Translations under genes and position numbers: made by a program
From: an uncultured Bacteroides sp.
GTDB lineage: Bacteria > Bacteroidota > Bacteroidia > Bacteroidales > Bacteroidaceae
DNA length: 53,740 bases
Assembly: GCA_947074275.1 (NCBI GenBank)
Contig: CAMTPA010000007.1
Coordinates: 1-53,740, forward strand
Direction of reading: 5' to 3'
Shown here: piece after piece, positions 43,175-51,406 of the stretch
Numbering within the stretch: position 1 is the stretch's first letter
Layout: each line of letters begins with the position of its first letter
The notes under the pieces: generated by a model
What the model was told of the DNA's origin: nothing
The model's database searches: none
The model's input: only the letters and a program-made list of their open reading frames with translations

Positions 43175-44362
43175 ATGAACAGTTTTCAAGTAGATGCCAA
43201 CGGTTATTACGGCGAGTTCGGTGGAGCCTACATCCCCGAAATACTTCACAAATGTGTGGAAGAGCTAAAAAACAGCTATCTAAAAGTATTGAACGACCCA
43301 AGCTTCAAGCAAGAGTTCGACAAACTATTGCGCGACTATGTCGGTCGCCCTACACCTTTGTACTTAGCACAACGCCTTTCCGAGCGATATGGCTGCAAAA
43401 TATATCTCAAACGCGAGGACTTGAACCATACCGGTGCGCACAAGATAAACAATACCATCGGGCAGATTCTTTTGGCTCGCCGTATGGGAAAGACACGAAT
43501 CATCGCCGAAACAGGAGCCGGACAACACGGAGTGGCCACAGCCACCGTGTGCGCCTTGATGAATATGCAGTGCATCGTGTATATGGGTAAAACGGACGTG
43601 GAACGTCAGCACATCAACGTAGAGAAAATGAAAATGCTTGGCGCAACAGTGGTACCCGTTACTTCGGGCAATATGACTTTGAAAGATGCTACCAACGAAG
43701 CCATACGCGACTGGTGTTGTCATCCTGCCGACACCTTCTACATCATAGGTTCTACGGTTGGGCCACACCCCTATCCCGATATGGTGGCACGCTTGCAATC
43801 GGTCATTAGCGAAGAGATAAAAAAACAGCTCATCGAAAAAGAGGGACGCAATCATCCCGATTATCTAATAGCTTGCGTAGGTGGCGGAAGCAATGCCGCA
43901 GGAACAATCTATCACTTCCTCGATGATGAGCGTGTACACATCGTACTTGCCGAAGCTGGCGGTAAAGGAATTGAAACAGGTATGACCGCCGCCACCATCC
44001 AATTGGGTAAAATGGGAATCATCCACGGTGCTTGCACCTTCGTGATGCAAAACGAGGATGGACAGATTGAAGAACCATACTCCATCTCTGCCGGCTTAGA
44101 TTATCCAGGCATCGGGCCACTACACGCCAACTTAGCCGCTCAACAGCGAGCCACGATTCTTGCTATCAACGATGATGAAGCCATTCGCGCCGCTTACGAG
44201 CTAACCAAATTGGAAGGTATCATTCCAGCACTCGAATCGGCACATGCTATCGGTGCTTTAGATAAAGTTGATTTCAAGCCTGAAGATGTAGTAGTGCTCA
44301 CGGTTTCGGGACGTGGCGATAAGGATATTGAAACCTATTTGGATTATAAATTTGAGATATAA
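43175..44362 (+). CDS. trpB: Tryptophan synthase beta chain
   Basis: A 395-residue PLP enzyme that condenses indole with L-serine to Trp. HTGAHKINN carries Lys90, the expected Schiff-base lysine. ETGAGQHG and CVGGGSNAAG (the phosphate-binding Gly loop) are present, along with LAEAGGKG. The open frame reaches back to a TTG inside the attenuator terminator at 43112, so the ATG at 43175 (MNSFQVDANG) is annotated. First gene of the trp operon, which is unusual compared with enterobacteria but typical in Bacteroidota. It is controlled by the attenuator upstream. Confidence 0.97.
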   Translation: MNSFQVDANGYYGEFGGAYIPEILHKCVEELKNSYLKVLNDPSFKQEFDKLLRDYVGRPTPLYLAQRLSERYGCKIYLKREDLNHTGAHKINNTIGQILLARRMGKTRIIAETGAGQHGVATATVCALMNMQCIVYMGKTDVERQHINVEKMKMLGATVVPVTSGNMTLKDATNEAIRDWCCHPADTFYIIGSTVGPHPYPDMVARLQSVISEEIKKQLIEKEGRNHPDYLIACVGGGSNAAGTIYHFLDDERVHIVLAEAGGKGIETGMTAATIQLGKMGIIHGACTFVMQNEDGQIEEPYSISAGLDYPGIGPLHANLAAQQRATILAINDDEAIRAAYELTKLEGIIPALESAHAIGALDKVDFKPEDVVVLTVSGRGDKDIETYLDYKFEI

Positions 44363-44379
44363 TAATTCAATTTAGTTCC

Positions 44380-44445
44380 AAGGGGGTGAAACTAAATTTC
44401 CAAGCTGGTGAAACTTTTGTTTCAACAGCGTGAAACTAAAGTTTC
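44380..44445. repeat. Three tandem 22-bp repeats between trpB and trpE
   Basis: Units begin at 44380, 44402 and 44424 with an exact 22-bp period; each contains GTGAAACT (44386, 44408, 44430) and ends in a TTTC-like arm. The third has GTGAAACTAAAGTTTC, a small palindrome. A decayed fourth unit (TGAAACTTTC, 44461) follows. The 137-bp trpB-trpE gap has no promoter match or other recognised feature. Confidence 0.8.
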
Positions 44446-44499
44446 AAGGCATAGAAATAATGAAACTTTCTAATCAAAAAATATCAAACAACATAACTT

Positions 44500-45906
44500 A
44501 TGAAAACATATAGCTATCAAACAATTAGCAAGCAGGTATTAGGCGACCTTCACACTCCTGTGAGCATCTACCTAAAAGTGCGCGATATGTATCCGCAATC
44601 CGCATTAATGGAGAGTTCGGATTATCACGCAGGAGAGAACTCGCTTTCGTACATCGCTCTTTGTCCATTGGCAAGCATCGGTGTAAATAGCGGTATTGTA
44701 ACAATCACACTGCCCGATGGCAACAGCGAACAACAAGTATTGGACAGAAACTACACCGTGAGCCAAGCCATCAACCAGTTCATCAACCGCTTTCAGGTAA
44801 GCGGTGAACACAAAAACGTTTGTGGACTATACGGATATACTACATTCAACGCCGTGAAGTATTTTGAAAACATCCCAGTAAAAGAAAGTCACGACAGCGA
44901 AAACGACGCACCCGATATTTTATACATACTCTACAAATATATAATGGTGTTCAATCACTTTAAAAACGAACTGACTTTGGTAGAAATGGTTTCGGAAGGA
45001 GAGGAAGGCAGCTTGTCTGAACTGGAGTCTGCCATCGAAAATCGTAATTTTGCATCCTACAATTTCGTAACCAAAGGCCCCGTAACGAGCCCCATCACCG
45101 ACGAACAGCACAAAGCCAACGTACGCAAAGGGATAGCTCATTGCTTGCGTGGCGATGTTTTCCAAATCGTGTTGTCACGTCGTTTCATACAACCCTATGC
45201 AGGCGATGATTTCAAAGTGTATCGCGCACTCCGCAGCGTCAACCCCTCTCCCTATCTATTCTACTTTGATTTTGGAGGTTTCCGCATCTTTGGTTCTTCG
45301 CCCGAAACACATTGCAAAATAGAAAACAGAAAAGCGTATATCGACCCCATAGCCGGAACAACCCGACGCACAGGAGACACCGTAAAAGATAAGGAATTAA
45401 CAGAAGCATTACTTGCCGACCCAAAAGAGAATGCCGAACACGTGATGCTGGTAGACTTAGCGCGCAATGATTTGAGCCGCAATTGCCACGATGTTCACGT
45501 GGTGTTTTATAAAGAGCCGCAATACTACAGCCACGTCATTCATTTGGTGAGCCGTGTAAGTGGCATACTGAATGAAGACGCCGATCCTACCCAATCGTTT
45601 ATCGATACTTTCCCTGCTGGCACGCTAAGCGGTGCGCCCAAGGTGCGCGCTATGCAACTCATTAGCGAGATAGAGCCACACAATCGTGGAGCTTATGGAG
45701 GATGTATCGGATTTATTGGTCTAAACGGTGACTTAAATCAAGCGATAACCATCCGCACATTCGTGAGCCGCAACAACGAACTTTGGTTTCAAGCTGGAGG
45801 TGGAATCGTGGCTCGCAGCGTAGAAGAAAACGAACTTCAAGAGGTGAACAACAAACTGGGTGCATTGAAAAAAGCCATCGACTTGGCAGTAACTTTAAAA
45901 AACTAA
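44500..45906 (+). CDS. trpE: Anthranilate synthase component I
   Basis: A 468-residue chorismate-utilising enzyme that makes anthranilate with TrpG. The N terminus has the feedback-site-like LMESSDYHAGENSLS. The C-terminal chorismate-binding domain has DVFQIVLSRRF, the RIFGSSPETH and PIAGTTRR segments, the AEHVMLVDLARNDL motif, and GTLSGAPKVRAM. It is a little shorter than enterobacterial TrpE, as is common in this phylum. Second gene of the trp operon. The product may be inhibited by Trp through the N-terminal domain. Confidence 0.96.
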   Translation: MKTYSYQTISKQVLGDLHTPVSIYLKVRDMYPQSALMESSDYHAGENSLSYIALCPLASIGVNSGIVTITLPDGNSEQQVLDRNYTVSQAINQFINRFQVSGEHKNVCGLYGYTTFNAVKYFENIPVKESHDSENDAPDILYILYKYIMVFNHFKNELTLVEMVSEGEEGSLSELESAIENRNFASYNFVTKGPVTSPITDEQHKANVRKGIAHCLRGDVFQIVLSRRFIQPYAGDDFKVYRALRSVNPSPYLFYFDFGGFRIFGSSPETHCKIENRKAYIDPIAGTTRRTGDTVKDKELTEALLADPKENAEHVMLVDLARNDLSRNCHDVHVVFYKEPQYYSHVIHLVSRVSGILNEDADPTQSFIDTFPAGTLSGAPKVRAMQLISEIEPHNRGAYGGCIGFIGLNGDLNQAITIRTFVSRNNELWFQAGGGIVARSVEENELQEVNNKLGALKKAIDLAVTLKN

Positions 45907-45912
45907 CTTGAT

Positions 45913-46479
45913 ATGAAGATTCTTTTATTAGATAATTACGACTCTTTCACTTACAATTTGCTGCACATTGTAAAAGAACTTGGTGCAACTGATGTAGAAG
46001 TGATTCGCAACGACCAAATAGAGTTAGAAGAAGTGGCTCGTTTCAATAAAATAATTCTTTCGCCTGGCCCCGGTATCCCTTCCGAAGCAGGGTTGCTACT
46101 TCCTATAATCGAACAATATGCACCCACCAAACCGATATTAGGTGTTTGTTTAGGTCATCAGGCCATTGGTGAGGCATTTGGTGGAACACTTGAAAATCTA
46201 ACAGAGGTGTATCACGGCATTCAGTCACCCATCCGCTTACTTGGCGATAAACCACTGTTTGATGGATTGGGAAAACAAATCTTAGTAGGCCGCTATCACT
46301 CGTGGGTAGTGAGCAAAAAAGGATTTCCCACTTGCTTGGAGATAACTGCTGAAAGCGAAGAAGGACAAATAATGGCACTTCGCCATAAAGAGTACAATGT
46401 ACACGGCATTCAGTTTCATCCTGAGTCGGTGCTTACTCCACAAGGGAAAACTATCATTCAAAACTTTCTAAACCTATAA
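45913..46479 (+). CDS. trpG: Anthranilate synthase component II (glutamine amidotransferase)
   Basis: A 188-residue class I glutamine amidotransferase that supplies ammonia to TrpE. The nucleophile is Cys79 in LGVCLGHQAIGEAFGG. The catalytic His and Glu are in the C-terminal GIQFHPES. LLDNYDSFTYNL at the N terminus and SPGPGIPSEAG (oxyanion region) are typical. Starts 7 nt after the trpE stop. It could also serve para-aminobenzoate synthesis, as in some bacteria, since no pabA is seen here. Confidence 0.96.
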   Translation: MKILLLDNYDSFTYNLLHIVKELGATDVEVIRNDQIELEEVARFNKIILSPGPGIPSEAGLLLPIIEQYAPTKPILGVCLGHQAIGEAFGGTLENLTEVYHGIQSPIRLLGDKPLFDGLGKQILVGRYHSWVVSKKGFPTCLEITAESEEGQIMALRHKEYNVHGIQFHPESVLTPQGKTIIQNFLNL

Positions 46480-46484
46480 TCGTT

Positions 46485-47480
46485 ATGAAACAAATATTAT
46501 ATAAACTTTTCGAGCATCAATACTTAGGCAGAGACGAAGCCCGCACCATTTTGCAAAACATAGCACAAGGCAAATACAACGATGCACAAGTAGCTTCACT
46601 TATTACCGTATTTTTAATGCGCAATATTTCTATTGAAGAGCTTTGCGGATTTAGAGACGCACTACTTGAAATGCGTATCCCAGTGGATTTGGGTAGTTAT
46701 CAACCCATTGATATTGTAGGGACAGGCGGTGATGGAAAGAATACGTTCAACATATCTACTGCTGCTTGTTTTACCGTAGCGGGCGCAGGCTTTCCGGTAG
46801 TGAAACACGGAAATTATGGCGCAACATCAATCAGTGGCGCCAGCAACGTGATGGAACAACACGGGGTGAAGTTTACAGCCGACAACGACAAGCTGAAACG
46901 TTCGATGGATGCTTGTGGCATAGCCTATCTTCACGCTCCCTTATTCAACCCTGCTTTAAAGGCTGTCGCACCTGTACGCAAAGCCTTGGCCGTTCGCACA
47001 TTCTTTAATATGTTAGGCCCGTTAGTCAATCCTGCACTACCTACTTATCAACTTTTAGGAGTGTACAACTTGCCTTTATTGCGCTTATATAGTTACACTT
47101 ATCAAGAAACAGACACTCAATTTGCAGTAGTACATAGTTTGGATGGTTACGATGAAGTATCACTGACCGATGAGTTTAAAGTAGCTACCTCCAACAACGA
47201 AAAGATTTATACTCCAGAAGTTTTGGGTTTTGAGCGTTGCACCGAACAGGCATTAGAAGGAGGCAATACACCCGAAGAAGCTGCTCGCATATTCGACAAT
47301 GTGCTTAACAACAAGGGTACACAGGCGCAAACCAATGCTGTAATAATAAACGCAGCCTTTGCCATTCGTGTAATCCATCCCGAAAAAAGCATAGAAGAGT
47401 GCATAGCCATAGCGCGCGAATCGCTCGAAAGCGGAAAAGCATACGCCACACTCAAGAAATTTATCGAACTAAACAGTTGA
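46485..47480 (+). CDS. trpD: Anthranilate phosphoribosyltransferase
   Basis: A 331-residue enzyme that joins anthranilate to PRPP. The PRPP loop GTGGDGKNTFNIST is intact, followed by KHGNYGATSISGASNVMEQ (conserved anthranilate/PRPP region) and FNMLGPLVNPA. Length is typical. It begins 5 nt after trpG and its stop is 5 nt before the trpC start, consistent with tight co-translation. Confidence 0.97.
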   Translation: MKQILYKLFEHQYLGRDEARTILQNIAQGKYNDAQVASLITVFLMRNISIEELCGFRDALLEMRIPVDLGSYQPIDIVGTGGDGKNTFNISTAACFTVAGAGFPVVKHGNYGATSISGASNVMEQHGVKFTADNDKLKRSMDACGIAYLHAPLFNPALKAVAPVRKALAVRTFFNMLGPLVNPALPTYQLLGVYNLPLLRLYSYTYQETDTQFAVVHSLDGYDEVSLTDEFKVATSNNEKIYTPEVLGFERCTEQALEGGNTPEEAARIFDNVLNNKGTQAQTNAVIINAAFAIRVIHPEKSIEECIAIARESLESGKAYATLKKFIELNS

Positions 47481-47485
47481 GCATT

Positions 47486-48268
47486 ATGAAAAAAGACATT
47501 TTATCAGAAATCATTGCCAACAAGCGATTTGAAGTTGATTTTCAAAAACGATCCATCTCATTCGAGCAATTGCAAGAGAGCATTAACCTCACTTTGCCTA
47601 CACACTCAATGAAAAAATCACTGATGGAGTCTGCCACAGGAATCATATCTGAGTTTAAAAGACGCTCACCATCGAAAAGATGGATTAACGAGCAAGCGCG
47701 CCCAGAAGATATTATACCTGGCTATGAAGCAGCGGGTGCCTCTGCACTTTCCATCCTCACCGACGAGAAGTTTTTCGGAGGAAGGATGCGTGATATACGC
47801 ACAGCACGTCCGCTAACAACTCTTCCTATACTACGGAAAGATTTTATAATAGACTCTTATCAGCTTTATCAAGCAAGAATCATTGGTGCAGATGCCGTGC
47901 TATTGATAGCGGCAGCTTTGGAAGTTAATCAATGCAATGAATTGGCTGCACAAGCGCACGAATTAGGACTTGAAGTGCTATTGGAACTTCACAACGAAAA
48001 CGAATTGAACCACATTGGCAATAACATCGATATGGTAGGTATCAACAATCGCAATTTGGGAACCTTTCATACAGATGTAGCAAACTCCTTTCGCTTGGCT
48101 GAGTTGCTTCCTACCGATAAGGTGTTGGTTTCCGAAAGTGGATTGTCCGATCCCGACACCATACGTCGTTTGCAAGAGGCAGGTTTCAAGGGTTTTCTGA
48201 TGGGTGAAGCTTTTATGAAAACCAACAATCCAGCCGATGCGTTGAAAGAGTTTATATCATCCTTATAA
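47486..48268 (+). CDS. trpC: Indole-3-glycerol phosphate synthase
   Basis: A 260-residue (beta/alpha)8 enzyme that forms indole-3-glycerol phosphate from CdRP. Hallmarks are ISEFKRRSPSKRWI, ASALSILTDEKFFGG, LRKDFIIDSYQL and the ESGLSDPDTI / GFLMGEAFM phosphate-binding region. It is a separate protein from TrpF, unlike E. coli, where the two are fused. The frame is open upstream into trpD, but the ATG at 47486 (MKKDIL) gives the normal N terminus. Confidence 0.97.
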   Translation: MKKDILSEIIANKRFEVDFQKRSISFEQLQESINLTLPTHSMKKSLMESATGIISEFKRRSPSKRWINEQARPEDIIPGYEAAGASALSILTDEKFFGGRMRDIRTARPLTTLPILRKDFIIDSYQLYQARIIGADAVLLIAAALEVNQCNELAAQAHELGLEVLLELHNENELNHIGNNIDMVGINNRNLGTFHTDVANSFRLAELLPTDKVLVSESGLSDPDTIRRLQEAGFKGFLMGEAFMKTNNPADALKEFISSL

Positions 48269-48279
48269 CAAACAAACCC

Positions 48280-48903
48280 ATGATAGATAATAAATTCATA
48301 AAGGTATGCGGTATGCGGGAAGCCGACAACATAAGACAGACAGAAACATTGCCTATTGATATGATGGGATTTATCTTTTATCAGAAATCACCACGCTTTG
48401 TGTATGAGATGCCGCAATATATGCCAAAAGACAAATTGCGTGTAGGAGTATTTGTCAATGAAGATAAAGCAACCATCGAAATGTATGCCGACCGATTTGG
48501 TTTACACTATATACAGCTACACGGCAACGAATCGCCAGCCTATTGCCGCACTTTGCGCAATAGCGGTTTCAAGCTAATTAAAGCGTTTTCTATCGCCGAT
48601 GCCAAAGACTTAAAGTCGATAGAAGAATACACTCCTTATTGCCAATTGTTTGTATTCGACACCAAATGCGAACAATATGGAGGCTCGGGCAATCAGTTTG
48701 ATTGGAGTGTTTTGGAAGCATACAAAGGCAGAACTCCTTTTTTATTAAGCGGCGGCATCAACTGTTATAGTACACGTGCATTAAAAGAGTTCTCGCATCC
48801 AGCATTGGCGGGCTACGATATCAACAGTCGTTTCGAGATAAAACCTGCGCTAAAAGACGTGAAACGTATCGATACATTTTTGAAGGAATTAAAAAAATCA
48901 TAG
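48280..48903 (+). CDS. trpF: Phosphoribosylanthranilate isomerase
   Basis: A 207-residue (beta/alpha)8 isomerase converting PRA to CdRP. The catalytic Cys lies in IKVCGMREADNI, and the acid in the FVFDTKCEQYGGSGNQFDW segment. VGVFVNE, YIQLHGNESPAYC and PFLLSGGINCYS are typical. Single-domain form. It starts 11 nt after trpC. Confidence 0.96.
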   Translation: MIDNKFIKVCGMREADNIRQTETLPIDMMGFIFYQKSPRFVYEMPQYMPKDKLRVGVFVNEDKATIEMYADRFGLHYIQLHGNESPAYCRTLRNSGFKLIKAFSIADAKDLKSIEEYTPYCQLFVFDTKCEQYGGSGNQFDWSVLEAYKGRTPFLLSGGINCYSTRALKEFSHPALAGYDINSRFEIKPALKDVKRIDTFLKELKKS

Positions 48904-48938
48904 TTTAAAACAAAATCCCATTTACACCTATATATAAT

Positions 48939-49709
48939 ATGAATAGAATAAATCAGCTCTTTAGCAGTGATAAGAGAAATTTGCTATCAATCTATTTTTG
49001 TGCTGGCACCCCAACACTCGACCAAACTGCACACGTGATAAAAACCCTCGAAAAGAACGGGGTAGATATGATTGAGATTGGAATCCCCTTTAGCGACCCA
49101 ATGGCCGATGGCGTGGTGATACAAAATGCAGCCACACAAGCCTTACGCAACGGAATGTCGCTTCGCCTTTTGTTCGGCCAACTTGCAGATATTCGCCAAG
49201 AGGTAAAAATACCGTTATTGCTGATGGGTTACCTTAATCCCATTATGCAATTTGGTTTCGAAAGCTTTTGCCAACAATGCCAAGCGTGTGGTATTGATGG
49301 AGTAATTATCCCCGATTTGCCTTTCAAAGATTATCAAGAGAAATATCGCACGATAGCCGAGAAGTATGACGTAAAAATCATTATGCTCATCACACCCGAA
49401 ACCAGCGAAGAGCGTATTCGAGAAATAGACAACAATACCGATGGATTTATCTATATGGTTTCTTCGGCTGCCACCACAGGTGCGCAAACCGACTTCAACC
49501 AACAAAAACTCGACTATTTTAAGAGAATAGACAGTATGCAATTGCGCAACCCAAGAATGGTAGGATTCGGCATCTCCAATCAAGCTACTTTTCAGTCGGC
49601 TTGCGAATATTCGTGTGGTGGTATCATTGGTAGCAGTTTCGTCAATTTATTAAATGAAGAAAAAGACCCTGAAAAAGCAATCAACCGTTTGTTGAAAGCT
49701 ATCAGATAG
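48939..49709 (+). CDS. trpA: Tryptophan synthase alpha chain
   Basis: A 256-residue (beta/alpha)8 lyase that cleaves indole-3-glycerol phosphate and passes indole to TrpB. The catalytic Glu is in VDMIEIGIPFSDPMADG. GVIIPDLPFKDY holds the second catalytic acid, and YMVSSAATTGAQT and VGFGISNQA follow. Last gene of the operon. It is separated from trpB by five genes, although the subunits act together, so the alpha2-beta2 complex must form from distant cistrons. Confidence 0.96.
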   Translation: MNRINQLFSSDKRNLLSIYFCAGTPTLDQTAHVIKTLEKNGVDMIEIGIPFSDPMADGVVIQNAATQALRNGMSLRLLFGQLADIRQEVKIPLLLMGYLNPIMQFGFESFCQQCQACGIDGVIIPDLPFKDYQEKYRTIAEKYDVKIIMLITPETSEERIREIDNNTDGFIYMVSSAATTGAQTDFNQQKLDYFKRIDSMQLRNPRMVGFGISNQATFQSACEYSCGGIIGSSFVNLLNEEKDPEKAINRLLKAIR

Positions 49710-49717
49710 TTATAAAT

Positions 49718-49785
49718 CGCAAATGGGTGAATGTCTATATTACAAAAAACAAGAAATAGGCATTCCTCATTTGTGAATAGTTGAT
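49718..49785 (+). terminator. Imperfect hairpin after trpA, with repeat core
   Basis: About 18-20 bp of imperfect stem (49721-49738 with 49756-49772, one bulge). It lacks a long T run, so it is a weak terminator at best. The 15-mer TTGTGAATAGTTGAT at 49771-49785 is identical to the one at 7466-7480. Confidence 0.45.
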
Positions 49786-49793
49786 ATAATCCA

Positions 49794-49801
49794 TAACTTT
49801 G
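49794..49801 (+). promoter_or_regulatory. -7 promoter element for the asparaginase gene
   Basis: TAACTTTG (TAnnTTTG), 30 nt before the ATG at 49832; it overlaps the rejected TTG start. Confidence 0.65.
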
Positions 49802-49831
49802 TGGCATAATTACAAACAGAGCCACACAATT

Positions 49832-50878
49832 ATGATTATAAAATACCCTTCTGTTCTGTTGATATATACTGGTGGAACCATCGGTATGATAGAGAATCCC
49901 GAAACAGGCGCACTCGAAAATTTTAATTTCGATCAGCTATTGCGACACGTGCCCGAACTCAAAAGATTCAACTATCGAATATCTTCTTATCAGTTCGACC
50001 CTCCCATCGACTCTTCCGATATGCAACCGCAATTTTGGGCGAAACTGGTGAAAATCATCAATTACAATTACGATTATTTCGACGGATTCGTGATTCTTCA
50101 CGGCACAGATACGATGGCCTACACCGCTTCAGCTCTCAGCTTTATGCTCGAAGACTTGAGCAAACCCGTCATACTTACCGGATCGCAGCTTCCCATTGGT
50201 ACGCTACGCACCGATGGAAAGGAAAATTTGATTACCTCTATCGAGATAGCTGCCGCCAAAAATGAAGATGGCAATGCAATGGTTCCCGAAGTATGTATCT
50301 TTTTCGAGAACCACTTGATGCGTGGCAACCGTACAACAAAAATCAACGCGGAAAACTTCAACGCTTTTCGTTCGTACAACTATCCATCGCTGGCAAAGGT
50401 GGGGATTCATATAAAATACGAACCACACTTGATTCGGAAAGTGGATTTCAAAAAACCGCTGAAACCACACTACCTATTCGACACCAACGTGGTGATATTA
50501 ACGCTTTTTCCTGGCATTCAAGAGCGAATTGTAGACTCGCTGCTACACGTAAAAGGATTGAAAGCAGTGATATTAAAGACATTTGGTTCGGGCAACGCTC
50601 CACAAAAACCTTGGTTTCTGAAGCTATTGAAAGATGCCACCGACCGTGGAATCATTATTATTAACATCACCCAATGCTCGTCGGGGGCAGTAGTAATGGA
50701 ACGGTACGAAACCGGGATACATCTACTGGAAGCTGGCGTGATAAGTGGTTATGATAGCACCTTAGAGTGCGCACTTGCCAAATTAATGTTTCTGTTGGGA
50801 CACGGATTGAGCAACCGAGAAATTAGATACAAGATGAATACTTGCTTGATTGGAGAAATCACCAAAAAGAGCAAATAA
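49832..50878 (+). CDS. ansA: Type I L-asparaginase
   Basis: A 348-residue cytosolic asparaginase of the AnsA (type I) group that hydrolyses Asn to Asp and ammonia. The first catalytic motif is YTGGTIGM, with Thr16 the expected nucleophile. The second is ILHGTDTMAYTASALSF (Thr-Asp pair). PVILTGSQLPIG and TLRTDGKENL are family signatures. There is no signal peptide, unlike periplasmic type II enzymes. The frame continues upstream to TTG 49799, but the ATG at 49832 follows the promoter. It is monocistronic. Confidence 0.94.
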   Translation: MIIKYPSVLLIYTGGTIGMIENPETGALENFNFDQLLRHVPELKRFNYRISSYQFDPPIDSSDMQPQFWAKLVKIINYNYDYFDGFVILHGTDTMAYTASALSFMLEDLSKPVILTGSQLPIGTLRTDGKENLITSIEIAAAKNEDGNAMVPEVCIFFENHLMRGNRTTKINAENFNAFRSYNYPSLAKVGIHIKYEPHLIRKVDFKKPLKPHYLFDTNVVILTLFPGIQERIVDSLLHVKGLKAVILKTFGSGNAPQKPWFLKLLKDATDRGIIIINITQCSSGAVVMERYETGIHLLEAGVISGYDSTLECALAKLMFLLGHGLSNREIRYKMNTCLIGEITKKSK

Positions 50879-50904
50879 GGTTTCTATTGCTATTTTTCAC
50901 ATTA

Positions 50905-50940
50905 ACAAGTGGGTGTGCCGAGTTCGGTGCATCCACTTGT
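50905..50940. other. Hairpin after the asparaginase gene
   Basis: ACAAGTGGGTGTGCCGA pairs with 50924-50940 over 17 positions, three of them G-U wobbles, around a 2-nt loop. It is not followed by a T run, so I do not call it a terminator. A weaker GTTATG/CATAAC stem follows at 50943-50971. Confidence 0.5.
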
Positions 50941-51011
50941 CGGTTATGAAGCATTGCTACGCCTCCATAACAAACATATTTTCATTTAAAATGAATCTAC
51001 CCTACCACATC

Positions 51012-51071
51012 CATCAACTATTAACAGTTAATCTATGAGATGCTAACAGTTATTCTACGACTTGTTAACAT
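51012..51071. repeat. Intergenic AACTGTTnACA-type repeats (cluster G)
   Basis: CATCAACTATTAACAGTTAA (from 51012), GCTAACAGTTATTC (51042) and CTTGTTAACATC (51061) share the repeat core. The rest of the 50879-51406 gap is AT-rich with no gene I can support. Confidence 0.55.
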
Positions 51072-51334
51072 CTGAAAGCTGAATTATTAATTGTTGATTA
51101 TGAACAAATTTATCACGATTGACATTATAAAAAGTATATTGATGTATTAGCTCAAAAACTTGTAATATGTGTTCTACAACACCTATCTACAAAATATCAA
51201 CTTTTACAACGAGTTAATTATCAAGAGATAGCATTAGCCTAAAAAGTTGCCATATCAAGCCACGTTATAATTAATAATTGTTAATAAACCAATTATTAAC
51301 TCGTACAAAATATACAAGTTTTCAAAATAAAGAA

Positions 51335-51342
51335 TATCTTTG
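51335..51342 (+). promoter_or_regulatory. -7 promoter element for the LruC-domain lipoprotein gene
   Basis: TATCTTTG (TAnnTTTG), 65 nt before the ATG at 51407. It lies inside the longer frame starting at 51278, which is therefore not the start. Confidence 0.65.
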
Positions 51343-51406
51343 TAGTATAATAACACATAAAATTCTCTACCCACATTGTATTTCAAACTTAAAAAAGCGT
51401 AAGATT

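Noticed and set aside
44380..44445. CRISPR-like array
   Set aside because: The units are 22 bp end to end with no spacers between them and differ from each other; no cas genes are in the window.
51278..51406. Upstream 43 codons of the LruC lipoprotein frame
   Set aside because: They precede the promoter element and would bury the lipoprotein signal peptide.
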